Below are positions 1 to 7,885 of a DNA stretch of 64,000 nucleotides, piece after piece. Source of the stretch: Chloroflexota bacterium (GTDB lineage: Bacteria; Chloroflexota; Anaerolineae; JAAYEA01); NCBI GenBank assembly GCA_019873665.1, contig JAIOAV010000008.1, forward strand, positions 1 to 64,000, read 5' to 3'. The first letter of the stretch is position 1; the number at the start of each line of letters is the position of its first letter. The notes beneath the pieces were generated by a model. The model was not told where the DNA came from. It searched no databases and saw only the letters and a program-made list of their open reading frames with translations. The translations under genes were made by a program, and so were the position numbers.

Positions 1-1182
1 GGGTGCGACGGGACAGCGGACGGCAAACCGGACACGCTGACGATCCGACGGTACGAGCGCTTTGGCGCGGGAGGCGCCGGGCTCCTCTGGTTCGAGGCGA
101 CGGCCGTGGTACAGGAGGGACGCGCCAACCCCCGCCAACTGCTGATGGTGGAGGCGAACGTGCCGAGCTTTCGCGATCTGCTCCAGCGCACGCTGGAGGT
201 CGCAGCAGCGGCGAACGGCGCCGACTTTCGCCCGGTCACGGTTCTGCAGCTCACGCATTCGGGCCGTTACGCGCGCCCGGTGGACAAGCCCGCACCGATC
301 ATCGCCCATCATGACGGCGTGCTGGACAAGGTGTACAATATCCCGCCCGATCACCCGCTGATCAGCGACGAGGAGCTGGAACGCCTGCAGGATCGTTATG
401 TGGAAGCGGCATACTGCGCCAAGATGGCGGGCTTTGATGCCGTGGATGTCAAGAGCTGCCACCGCTATCTGCTGTCGGAGCTGTTGGCATCCTTCACCCG
501 TCCGGGCCGCTATGGCGGCTCCTTCGAGAACCGTACCCGCTTCCTGCTGACCGTGGTGGACCGCATCCAAAAGGAAGTCCCCGGCATCATGGTAACCACG
601 CGCCTCAACGTCTATGACGGGCACCCGTATCCGTGGGGCTGGGGTGTCAGCCAGGAAAGTCCCAAAATCCCCGATCTGACGGAGCCGCTGCGCCTGGTCC
701 AGCTACTGGCGGCGCGTGGCCTGACGCTGCTAAACGTTACGGCGGGCAACCCCTATTTTACGCCGGAAATCAACCGCCCCTTTGACGTGCCCATCGTGGG
801 CGGCAAGACGCCGGATGAGCACCCGCTGGAGGGCGTGGCGCGCATCGTGCACCAGGCGCGGCAGGTGCAGGGCGTTGTCCCCGATATGGTGATCATCGGC
901 TCCGGGTTCTCGTGGCTGCGGCAGTATCAGGGCAATGCCGCCGCCGCTGTCATCCGTCAGCGGTGGATGAAGATGGTGGGTATGGGACGTGGCGCTTTTG
1001 CCTATCCCGACTTTGCCCGTGATCTGCTGACCAGGGGCTTTCTGGACCCGCGCAAGGTGTGCATCACATGCAGCCGTTGCACGCAGATCATGCGCGATCA
1101 CGGCCGGACCGGCTGCGTGATCCGCGACCGCGAGGTGTACGGGCCGATCTATGCCGAGGGGCGCGCCAAGGCAAAAGGATAG
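1..1182 (+). CDS. NADH:flavin oxidoreductase / Old Yellow Enzyme family, 5'-truncated
   Basis: The reading frame is open from base 1, so the gene begins outside the window; 393 residues are visible. It is an FMN-binding TIM barrel of the Old Yellow Enzyme / 2,4-dienoyl-CoA reductase type. Visible family marks are LTHSGRYARP early on, the helix-strand block AAYCAKMAGFDAVDVKSCHRYLL, GGSFENRTRF, and a C-terminal cysteine cluster CITCSRCTQIMRDHGRTGC that would hold a 4Fe-4S cluster. The protein stops right after this cluster, so the FAD/NAD(P)-binding half found in the long dienoyl-CoA reductases is absent. In most relatives the sequence around the barrel histidine is HGYL; here it is CHRYL. The ORF-track start at 106 is an internal Met, because the upstream codons read as good OYE sequence. 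It is followed 73 bases later by a ferredoxin-type aldo/keto reductase on the same strand. Substrate unknown. Confidence 0.85.
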   Translation, partial: GCDGTADGKPDTLTIRRYERFGAGGAGLLWFEATAVVQEGRANPRQLLMVEANVPSFRDLLQRTLEVAAAANGADFRPVTVLQLTHSGRYARPVDKPAPIIAHHDGVLDKVYNIPPDHPLISDEELERLQDRYVEAAYCAKMAGFDAVDVKSCHRYLLSELLASFTRPGRYGGSFENRTRFLLTVVDRIQKEVPGIMVTTRLNVYDGHPYPWGWGVSQESPKIPDLTEPLRLVQLLAARGLTLLNVTAGNPYFTPEINRPFDVPIVGGKTPDEHPLEGVARIVHQARQVQGVVPDMVIIGSGFSWLRQYQGNAAAAVIRQRWMKMVGMGRGAFAYPDFARDLLTRGFLDPRKVCITCSRCTQIMRDHGRTGCVIRDREVYGPIYAEGRAKAKG

Positions 1183-1255
1183 AGCGCGCAACCAGCCCGG
1201 TTGCCGCGTGTATCCTTGTCGACGACCGAGCAGGGGAGTGAGAAAGGAAACCGTG

Positions 1256-2368
1256 ATGAAGAAGCGACCTTTGGGCAAGACCGGCTATGAGGTATCGCCG
1301 CTGGGTTTCGGCAGCATGCGACTGCCCATGGTAGACATCGGCGGCTATAACTATGTGGACCTTGACAAGGCGATCGAGGCGCTCCGCACGGCTCTCGCGG
1401 GCGGCGTGAACTACATTGACAGCGCGTTCCTCTATTGCGAGGGAGAGTCGGAGTATGCTGTCGGACGCGCCATCAAGGGGTACGAGGATGACGTCCTCCT
1501 GACCACCAAGGCCACCAAGCAACGGATGGCGAATCCGGGCGACCTGCGCCGCATGCTGGAGCACCAGCTCCGCAAGCTCGACCGCGACTGGGTGCACTTT
1601 TACCTCTTTCACGGCATCGGCTGGGACAATTTCCACGAGATCGACAAAAAGACCGGCTGGCTGCAGGACATGCTGCGCGCCAAAGAAGAGGGGCTGGTCA
1701 AGCACATCGGCATGTCGTTTCATGACGCGCCGGAGCGGATGCGCGACCTGATTGATCTCGGCTTTATCGAGCTGGTTACATGCCAGTACAATTATCTGGA
1801 CCGGCGCAACGAGGAGAGCATCGCCTATGCTGCCAGCAAAGGGCTGGGCGTGGTCGTGATGGGGCCGGTGGGCGGGGGGCGGCTCTCCGTCCTGCCCAAG
1901 GGAGTGCGCGGTCTGCCCGGTTTTAGCGCGGAGCGCGCCGCCGAGCTGGCGCTGCGCTTTGTCCTCGCCAACCCGAACGTGCATGTGGCGCTCTCCGGCA
2001 TGGGCTCGGTGCAGATGGTGCAGGAGAACATCGCGGCGGCGGAAGTGGGGCCGCTCTCCGCCGCCGAGGTCGCGATGCTGACACAATTGATGGAGGAGAA
2101 CAAGCGGCTAGCCGATCTCTACTGCACCGGCTGTCGCTACTGCATGCCTTGCTCGCACGGCGTGGATATCCCCGCCAACTTTGAGGCGTTCAACTACTAT
2201 CAGGTGTATGGCCTAGAGGATTACGCTCGGCGGCAGTATGCGCGACTGGTCGAGCGAGAGCGCGATGCATCGCGGTGCATCGCCTGCGGCGAATGCCTGG
2301 AGAAATGCCCGCAGAACATCCCTATCCCGGACCAGATGCAGCAGGTCCTGGACCTTTTCTCGCGGTAG
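1256..2368 (+). CDS. Aldo/keto reductase with C-terminal 4Fe-4S ferredoxin region
   Basis: A 370-residue protein of the aldo/keto reductase family (YhdN/ferredoxin-type group), presumably cytoplasmic and NAD(P)H-linked. The N-terminus MKKRPLGKTGYEVSPLGFG is typical of the family. Tetrad residues can be placed as D and Y in NYIDSAFLYCEGES, K in LLTTKATK and H in FYLFHGIG. The C-terminal part has two cysteine groups, CTGCRYCMPCSHGVDIP and CIACGECLEKCPQNIPIP, expected to bind Fe-S clusters. The chosen ATG follows AGAAAGGAAACCGTG; the ORF track extends 35 codons upstream into the end of the previous gene without coding character. Likely co-transcribed with the flavin oxidoreductase before it. The substrate is probably a sugar or sugar-derived carbonyl, by context only. 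Confidence 0.88.
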   Translation: MKKRPLGKTGYEVSPLGFGSMRLPMVDIGGYNYVDLDKAIEALRTALAGGVNYIDSAFLYCEGESEYAVGRAIKGYEDDVLLTTKATKQRMANPGDLRRMLEHQLRKLDRDWVHFYLFHGIGWDNFHEIDKKTGWLQDMLRAKEEGLVKHIGMSFHDAPERMRDLIDLGFIELVTCQYNYLDRRNEESIAYAASKGLGVVVMGPVGGGRLSVLPKGVRGLPGFSAERAAELALRFVLANPNVHVALSGMGSVQMVQENIAAAEVGPLSAAEVAMLTQLMEENKRLADLYCTGCRYCMPCSHGVDIPANFEAFNYYQVYGLEDYARRQYARLVERERDASRCIACGECLEKCPQNIPIPDQMQQVLDLFSR

Positions 2369-2451
2369 ATCATCATTGCGGGCGCACCGCGCCGCCGGCC
2401 GTGCGCTCGCCCCCTGGCTCTGGCGGCATCTTGACTCTGACGAGGGCAGGC

Positions 2452-3621
2452 ATGGAACGACGCGTGAACTGGAGCGGGCCGCTGATCGCGCTGGCGCTGG
2501 CGGTATTCTTCTCGCGGTTGGGTGAGGGATTGCAGGGTGGCGTGGCCACCAACTTTTACGTGCAGGACCTGCAGCTGGGCGGGGATCGCGTGCTCTGGCT
2601 TTCCGGCATCCGCGAGATTCCGGGCCTGTTGCTGGTGTTCCTGGCGGCACTGCTGGCATTCCTGCCGCTGTCGCGGCAGGCAGCGATGTCGGTGCTGCTG
2701 ATGGGCCTGGGCTATGGCGCGTACGCCTTTGTCCACTCGTATCTGGCGCTGATCGTCGCCTCGCTTGTCGCCAGCGTCGGCTTTCACAACTGGATGCCGC
2801 TACAAAGCTCCCTCAGCATGTCGCTGGTGCCCAAGTCGCACTCGGGGCGCATCCTGGGGCGGATGAGCGCCATTGGCGCGTTCGCGGGGCTGGGTGGCAT
2901 GTTGCTGGTAACGCTCCTGGTCAATCGCCTCGGCTTGCGCGTCTTTTTCGCGCTGGCAGGGGGGGCGCTGGTCATCGGCGCCGCCTCACTGTTGCGCATC
3001 CCTCCCGACGTGGGCGGCGAGGGAAGCCAGACGCGCAAGCTCGTCTTCCGCCGGCGCTACTGGCTCTACTATGTGCTCATCTTTTTCGAGGGCTCGCGCA
3101 CGCAGGTGTTCTTTGCCTTTGCCTCGTGGGTGCTGGCGCAGTTCTACGGCTTGGACGCGCAAAAGCTGTCGCTGTTGCTGATCGTGAGCGGCATCGTGAA
3201 CCTCGTGGGCGTACCGCGCATGGGCGCGCTGATTGACCGCCTGGGTGAGCGCGCCGTGCTGCTGATGAGCTACAGCGGGCTGGCGTTCTCTTTCATCGGC
3301 TACGCGCTGATCCACAACGTGTGGATCCTGGCGCTCCTCTATATCTCCATCAACTTTCTCGTGCTATCGCGGGTGGCGCTGGACACCTACGCCAACCGCA
3401 TCGCCTTGCCGGGGGACCTCGTGCCGACGCTCACCGCAGGCGTCAGCGTGAACCACATCACCTCGGTGAGCATGTCGCTGCTGGCGGGCACGCTGCTGCG
3501 GATCGTGGGCTACGAGACACTCTCCTGGGGAGCGGCGCTGATGATCCTGCTCTCCATCCCCTTTGCGCTGCTGGTGCGTACCACGTCAGAGGCGGAGCGC
3601 GCCGAGTCGCCGGCCGCCTAA
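2452..3621 (+). CDS. Major facilitator superfamily permease
   Basis: A 389-residue polytopic membrane protein with about twelve hydrophobic segments (for example LIALALAVFFSRLGEG, LLLVFLAALLAFLPL, MLLVTLLVNRLGL, LSLLLIVSGIVNLVGVPRMGALIDRLGERA). The loop after the eighth helix has the MFS-like GALIDRLGER motif. The start ATG (MERRVNWSG) is preceded by GAGGGCAGGC; the ORF track's longer form runs through the ferredoxin-type gene's tail. Substrate cannot be told from sequence; a sugar or acid released by the neighbouring sulfatase is plausible. Its TAA stop overlaps the TAG of the convergent sulfatase by four bases (CTAA), so the two genes end on each other with no room for a terminator. Confidence 0.8.
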   Translation: MERRVNWSGPLIALALAVFFSRLGEGLQGGVATNFYVQDLQLGGDRVLWLSGIREIPGLLLVFLAALLAFLPLSRQAAMSVLLMGLGYGAYAFVHSYLALIVASLVASVGFHNWMPLQSSLSMSLVPKSHSGRILGRMSAIGAFAGLGGMLLVTLLVNRLGLRVFFALAGGALVIGAASLLRIPPDVGGEGSQTRKLVFRRRYWLYYVLIFFEGSRTQVFFAFASWVLAQFYGLDAQKLSLLLIVSGIVNLVGVPRMGALIDRLGERAVLLMSYSGLAFSFIGYALIHNVWILALLYISINFLVLSRVALDTYANRIALPGDLVPTLTAGVSVNHITSVSMSLLAGTLLRIVGYETLSWGAALMILLSIPFALLVRTTSEAERAESPAA

Positions 3622-4997
3622 TCGGCGATGGCGCGTCGCTCCGCCTCCACTTCCGCGAACCACGTCTCCAGCGCCTGCAACATGGCCGCCGTGCGGGCTG
3701 GCTCTGCCGCCGCAAGGTCGCGCTGCTCCAGCGGGTCCTCGCGGATGTTGAAGAGCTGAGGCGGCGGGGGCGGTGGGATGATCCGCTCCGGCTCGGGCGC
3801 GCGTCGGATATCATGAAAGCGCTCCGGTTCGTACTTGAGCGCGCGGTCCATCTCCAAATCCTCTGCCGCCACAACCATGGTCTCGCGGATGCGCGGGCGC
3901 ACCAGCTTCCAGTCGCCGTCGCGCATCGCCGCGTTGGATGTAACGAGGGGCGTGTAACGGTTCCACTGCCAGAAGCGCCGTATCCGCACCTCTCCCGGTT
4001 CGCCGCGCAGCACGGGGAGCACATTCACGCCATCCAGCGCCAGCTCTGGCGGCGGCGTCTCGCCGACGGCGGCCAGCAGCGTGGGCAGCCAGTCGGTAAA
4101 GTGCACTATGTCGTGGCGACATTGACCACGCGGCAGCCCCGCCGGCCAACGCGCGATCAGCGGCACGCGGATGCCTCCCTCATAAACGAGGCCCTTGGCC
4201 CCGTTGAAGCCGCAGTTGAAGCGGTCCAAACGCATCTCCCCCTCGCCGCCGAACTGCGGGCCGTTGTCGCTGGTAAAGAGGACAAGGGTATCCTCGGCGA
4301 TCCCCAGACGCGACAGCTCTTCCAGAATCCGCGCCACGCCGCGATCCATGCACCGCAACATGCCGTAGAGGGTGCTAACCCCCTTGCTGAACCTGCCTGT
4401 CTCGGCAAAGGGGCGCACATCCTCATCGGGCGCTTGCAGCGGAAAGTGCGGCGCATTGTAGGTGAGATGCAGGAAGAAAGGCTCGCGCGCATGCCGCCGC
4501 AGGAAGCCGATCGCCTCATCCGTCAGGACATCGGTCAGATAGCGGCCATCTGCTGGCTCAAAGCGGCCATTGCGATCCAGCCGCCACCGATAATAGTCCT
4601 GCCAGCCGCCGCGAAAGCCGACGAACTCGTCAAAGCCGCGCGCGTTGGGATGATAGCGCGGGTCCAGCGCGCCCAGATGCCACTTGCCGATCAGGCCGGC
4701 AACATACCCCGCTCGTTTCAGCAGATCGGCCAGCGTTACTTCGCGCAGCGCCAGCCGATCCAGGCCGCGTCCTTCCAACGTGTCAATCGCGCCGGTGCGA
4801 TGTGGGTAGCGGCCGGTGAGCAACGCCGCGCGCGCCGGGGCGCATACCGCGGAGCCGGAATAGTGCTGCGTCAGGCAGATCCCCTCCGCCAACAGCTCAT
4901 CCAGCGCCGGCGTTTGGGATAGGCCGCCGTTGAACGCCTGAAAGTCGCCATATCCCATATCGTCGGCGAGGATGAACAGGATATTGGGCCGTGGCAT
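3618..4997 (-). CDS. Type I sulfatase (arylsulfatase family)
   Basis: A 459-residue alkaline-phosphatase-fold sulfatase that removes sulfate esters, probably from carbohydrates. The N-terminus PNILFILADDMGYGDF carries the metal-binding Asp pair, and VCAPARAALLTGRYPHR holds the C-x-P-x-R motif in which Cys52 would be converted to formylglycine. Later marks are GKWHLG and LVLFTSDNGPQFGGEG. There is no signal peptide, so it should act in the cytoplasm on imported substrate. The start was moved to the second Met (MPRPNIL) because AAAGGAGGCGCGC sits correctly before it. A promoter lies directly upstream (5043-5070). No sulfatase-maturating enzyme is in the window. A second, only distantly similar sulfatase lies at 53960-55414. 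Confidence 0.9.
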   Translation of the reverse strand: MPRPNILFILADDMGYGDFQAFNGGLSQTPALDELLAEGICLTQHYSGSAVCAPARAALLTGRYPHRTGAIDTLEGRGLDRLALREVTLADLLKRAGYVAGLIGKWHLGALDPRYHPNARGFDEFVGFRGGWQDYYRWRLDRNGRFEPADGRYLTDVLTDEAIGFLRRHAREPFFLHLTYNAPHFPLQAPDEDVRPFAETGRFSKGVSTLYGMLRCMDRGVARILEELSRLGIAEDTLVLFTSDNGPQFGGEGEMRLDRFNCGFNGAKGLVYEGGIRVPLIARWPAGLPRGQCRHDIVHFTDWLPTLLAAVGETPPPELALDGVNVLPVLRGEPGEVRIRRFWQWNRYTPLVTSNAAMRDGDWKLVRPRIRETMVVAAEDLEMDRALKYEPERFHDIRRAPEPERIIPPPPPPQLFNIREDPLEQRDLAAAEPARTAAMLQALETWFAEVEAERRAIAD

Positions 4998-5042
4998 GCG
5001 CGCCTCCTTTCTCACGGCAAGCGATAGACCGGGCTGATCTGG

Positions 5043-5070
5043 AGTGTAGAGCCTTGCGTCGAGCTGTCAA
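5043..5070 (-). promoter_or_regulatory. Sigma-70 promoter for the sulfatase gene
   Basis: Read on the minus strand: TTGACA, 16 bases, TACACT. The -35 box overlaps the stop codon of the upstream MFS gene, and transcription would start about 40 bases before the sulfatase ATG. The same -35/-10 pair (TTGACA-N16-TACACT) precedes the enolase-family gene at 47990. Confidence 0.6.
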
Positions 5071-6347
5071 GCGTGCAGGTGGCGAGGCTCGTGCACAGCC
5101 CAGTGCATCACGCCCCAGGCCATAGCCGTCAAGAGGAGCGCGATGGCAAACAGCGGCCGGTAGCCGAACAGCGCCGCCAACCAACCGCCCACTAGGGGCG
5201 CGATGGCGCTAAAGATGCCAGTTGTCGTGTTCCCGAGGCCGATATAGGTGGGACGATCTGCCGGACTGGCGAACTCCAGCAGGACGAGCGGCCCCGCCAC
5301 CAGCTCGGATGCGGTGGCAGCGCCAGCGCCGGCAAAAAAGAGGAGCGAGAACAGCAGCGGGTTCGGTGCCCAGAGCGCCGCCGCCATCGCCGCCGCCCAG
5401 CCGGCGATGCCCAGCTCCAGCGAGAGCTTGTGGCCCTTCTGGTCGCCTAGGTAGCCGAAAGCCAGGTTGAGCACCGTCTGCGCGATCAGAAGGATGGTGG
5501 TGAACACGCCCGCCTGCTGATCCGGGAGACGCCACCGCTCCACCGCATAGACTGCCGCCAGCCCCACCGACGCCATGCGGCTGAAACCGGTCAGGGCGCG
5601 CGCTGCCAGATAGTGGCGAAAGTTAAGGTCCGCACGCAAGAGACGCGGCAGGCTGCGCCAGTACTGCCCGTGCGAGATGCGCTCCTTCTGGGGTGGGTAT
5701 GCCGGCTCGCGCGTCATGGCGAGGAACAGCCAGGAGAGCGAGATGAGCGCAAAGCCGCAGAGCATACATAGCGCAAAGTTATTGGGGAAAGTATAGCGCG
5801 CGAGGATGCGGGCGGTGGCCTGCGCACCCAGAACGCCCAGCGCTGCACCGCCAAAGTTGCTGATGCCGAAGAAGCGCCCGCGCCGGCGCGGCGGGATGAT
5901 CTTGGCGATCATGTCCTGCCACGCTGTGGCGAGAAACCCCGCGCCATAGCTGTGCCACGCATAAAAGAGGAGCAGGAGCACCAACGCCAGCTTGCGGTAG
6001 GGCACGGCAAAGAGGTGGGTAGAAACCGCCAGCAGCAGGAAAGGCAGCCGCTCTAGGAAGAAGCCGGCCACAACCACGAGCGGCTTACGACGTGGGAGCC
6101 GCTCCACGAGGTTCGCCGTGAGAAGCTGCGGCAGAAACCAGCCGGAGCTGGCGATGGCGGTGATCAGCCCGATCACGACCGGGTTGCTGGTCAGGCGCGC
6201 CGCATATACCGGGATGACGGTGCTGCCGCTGACAAAGCTGATGCCAAACCAGTAAAAGACGCCGTCTAGCGCGCTGACCGCGAAGTTCCAGCGATAGTCC
6301 CGCGCGATCTGCCGGTTGTAGCTTTCCTCATCAAAGGCCATGTCCAC
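5067..6347 (-). CDS. Major facilitator superfamily permease
   Basis: A 426-residue membrane protein with about twelve predicted helices (FAVSALDGVFYWFGISFVSG, VVIGLITAIASSGWFLPQLL, LALVLLLLFYAWHSYGAGFL, FGISNFGGAALGVLGAQATA and others). The short basic loop LVERLPRRKPLVV after helix 2 and PPRRRGRFFG in the middle are MFS-like. The ORF-track start is a GTG with GAGAGG about eight bases upstream; an ATG two codons later (MAFDEESY) is an alternative. It lies between a terminator (6381-6407) and the sulfatase promoter, so it may be its own transcription unit, although I see no convincing promoter in the short gap. Substrate unknown; the sulfatase next door suggests sulfated sugars or their products. 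Confidence 0.78.
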   Translation of the reverse strand: MDMAFDEESYNRQIARDYRWNFAVSALDGVFYWFGISFVSGSTVIPVYAARLTSNPVVIGLITAIASSGWFLPQLLTANLVERLPRRKPLVVVAGFFLERLPFLLLAVSTHLFAVPYRKLALVLLLLFYAWHSYGAGFLATAWQDMIAKIIPPRRRGRFFGISNFGGAALGVLGAQATARILARYTFPNNFALCMLCGFALISLSWLFLAMTREPAYPPQKERISHGQYWRSLPRLLRADLNFRHYLAARALTGFSRMASVGLAAVYAVERWRLPDQQAGVFTTILLIAQTVLNLAFGYLGDQKGHKLSLELGIAGWAAAMAAALWAPNPLLFSLLFFAGAGAATASELVAGPLVLLEFASPADRPTYIGLGNTTTGIFSAIAPLVGGWLAALFGYRPLFAIALLLTAMAWGVMHWAVHEPRHLHA

Positions 6348-6380
6348 CGCTTTGCCCTCTCCTCGCGGCTGCGCAACAGC

Positions 6381-6407
6381 AAAAAGCCTGGCTCGTCGAG
6401 GCCAGGC
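6381..6407 (-). terminator. Rho-independent terminator after the MocA/HAD fusion gene
   Basis: On the minus strand: GCCTGGC, loop CTCGACGA, GCCAGGC, then TTTTT. The 7-bp GC-rich stem with a U-run sits 19 bases after the stop codon of the fusion gene, closing the three-gene unit that starts at the promoter near 10140. Confidence 0.8.
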
Positions 6408-6425
6408 CGGAGCGGCAGCCTGCGC

Positions 6426-7877
6426 CTAGCCGAGCTCGGCCACCCAAGCGTTTTGCAGCGCCGGCAGATCCGCGAACACCCAGTCGGGCGCCAACCCAGA
6501 CGCGGCCAGCTCCCGTTCACCCACAACGCCGGTCAGCACGAGGATGGTCATCAGCCCGGCCCGCTGTCCGCCCAGGATGTCCGTTTCCGGACGGTCGCCA
6601 ATGATCGCCGTATGCGCCGCGTCCGCGTCCAGCCGATCCAGCGCCACCTGAAAGATGGGCAACTCCGGCTTGCCCACGATAAAGGGCGACACGTCCGTCG
6701 CCGCCTCGATGGCGGCCAGGATCGCGCCATTGCCCGGCACTAATCCTTCCTCCGCCGGGTAGGTCTTGTCCGGGTTGGTGCCGATAAAGGCCGCGCCGGC
6801 GCGGATCGCCAGCGTCGCCTCTTTGAGCTTGCGATAGGTCAGATGGCGGTCCCAGCCGACCACGACCGCCGCCACACCCTCGTGCCCGTCAGCCACCTCG
6901 TAACCGGCAGCCCGCAGCGCCTCGCGCACGCCGCTCTCCCCGATCACATAGACCCGTGACCCGGGTGGGATCACCTTTCCCAGATGCATAGCCGTCGCCG
7001 CCGACGAGGTGAACACCTCCTGCGGCGCGACGTGGATATCCATGCCGGCGAGTTTGGTCACGTATTCTTGCGGCGTGAGCGACGAGTTGTTGGTGAACAG
7101 CAGAAACGGGATGCCGCGCTCCCGGCAGAAATCGAGGAACTCGCGCGCGCCTGGGATCGCCGTCATCCCCCGGTACATGACGCCATCCATGTCAATCAAC
7201 AAATGCCGGATGTCCGATAGACGCTTCTCTCTCGACAACGCTCCTTCTCCCTGAAAGAGTTGTAATGCTCGCACATAGTCGGCGGGCGTGTCAATGTCAT
7301 CGAAACAGAGCGCGGCGTCCACTTCCACGAGCGCCAGCTCGTCCGCGTGCCGCCGCACCACATCCCTGCCGCCGCGATCCCCGGTCACAGCGCGCAGCTC
7401 GGGGAAAAGGCTCCGCGCGAAGAGGACCGGATTGCCCCAACTCCCCTTGTATGCGGGCGCTACCAGCCGCGCGCCGGTTTGCTGCCAGCGGCGCAGCAGT
7501 CGCGCGATCAACTCGGGCGAGACATGCGGCTGATCTCCCAGCACCATCAGCACCGCTGCCACATCCAGTCCCAGCGCTGCCAAGCCAGCGCGCAACGACG
7601 TGCTGAGTCCCTGCTGCCAAGCTGGATTATCCACGATAAGCAGGCGCGGCTGCGCTGCATATCCGGCCAACTGCTGACGGATAGTTGATGCGTGCGCGCC
7701 GAGCACCAGCACCACCTGTTGTACGGGCGACGCCAGCACTGCATCCAACACGCGCGCGAGAAGCGGCTTGCCGCCCAGCGGCAGAAGCTGTTTGATCTGG
7801 CCAAAGCGGTGCCCGCCTCCCGCCGCCAGGATCACTGCTCCCACAGATGTGCCCACCATCTGCACACGCGCTGCCAT
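6426..7877 (-). CDS. Fusion: MocA-like nucleotidyltransferase + HAD-IIA (NagD-like) phosphatase
   Basis: A 483-residue protein with two complete catalytic domains in one uninterrupted frame. Residues about 10-205 are a MobA/MocA-like NTP transferase: VILAAGGGHRFGQIKQLLP (nucleotide loop), LMVLGDQPHV and FDDIDTPADY. After a short linker, residues about 225-483 are a HAD-IIA phosphatase: LLIDMDGVMYRG (motif I), FTNNSSLT (motif II), GKPELPIF with the conserved Lys, and IIGDRPETDILGG (motif III). MocA relatives cytidylate molybdenum cofactor or activate other phosphorylated metabolites; HAD-IIA enzymes dephosphorylate small phosphates. The start is the ATG after TGAGGAGCGCC, the TGA being the stop of the preceding metallo-beta-lactamase gene eight bases away. 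No other molybdenum cofactor genes are nearby, so molybdenum may not be involved. Confidence 0.88.
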   Translation of the reverse strand: MAARVQMVGTSVGAVILAAGGGHRFGQIKQLLPLGGKPLLARVLDAVLASPVQQVVLVLGAHASTIRQQLAGYAAQPRLLIVDNPAWQQGLSTSLRAGLAALGLDVAAVLMVLGDQPHVSPELIARLLRRWQQTGARLVAPAYKGSWGNPVLFARSLFPELRAVTGDRGGRDVVRRHADELALVEVDAALCFDDIDTPADYVRALQLFQGEGALSREKRLSDIRHLLIDMDGVMYRGMTAIPGAREFLDFCRERGIPFLLFTNNSSLTPQEYVTKLAGMDIHVAPQEVFTSSAATAMHLGKVIPPGSRVYVIGESGVREALRAAGYEVADGHEGVAAVVVGWDRHLTYRKLKEATLAIRAGAAFIGTNPDKTYPAEEGLVPGNGAILAAIEAATDVSPFIVGKPELPIFQVALDRLDADAAHTAIIGDRPETDILGGQRAGLMTILVLTGVVGERELAASGLAPDWVFADLPALQNAWVAELG

Positions 7878-7885
7878 GGCGCTCC

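Noticed and set aside
1088-2086. Long minus-strand ORF opposite the aldo/keto reductase
   Set aside because: Its protein is low-complexity, His/Arg/Gln-rich and matches no family; the plus-strand gene has clear motifs.
3321-4922. 533-codon plus-strand ORF opposite the sulfatase
   Set aside because: A shadow of the GC-rich minus-strand sulfatase; the translation is Arg/Ala/His-rich without domains.
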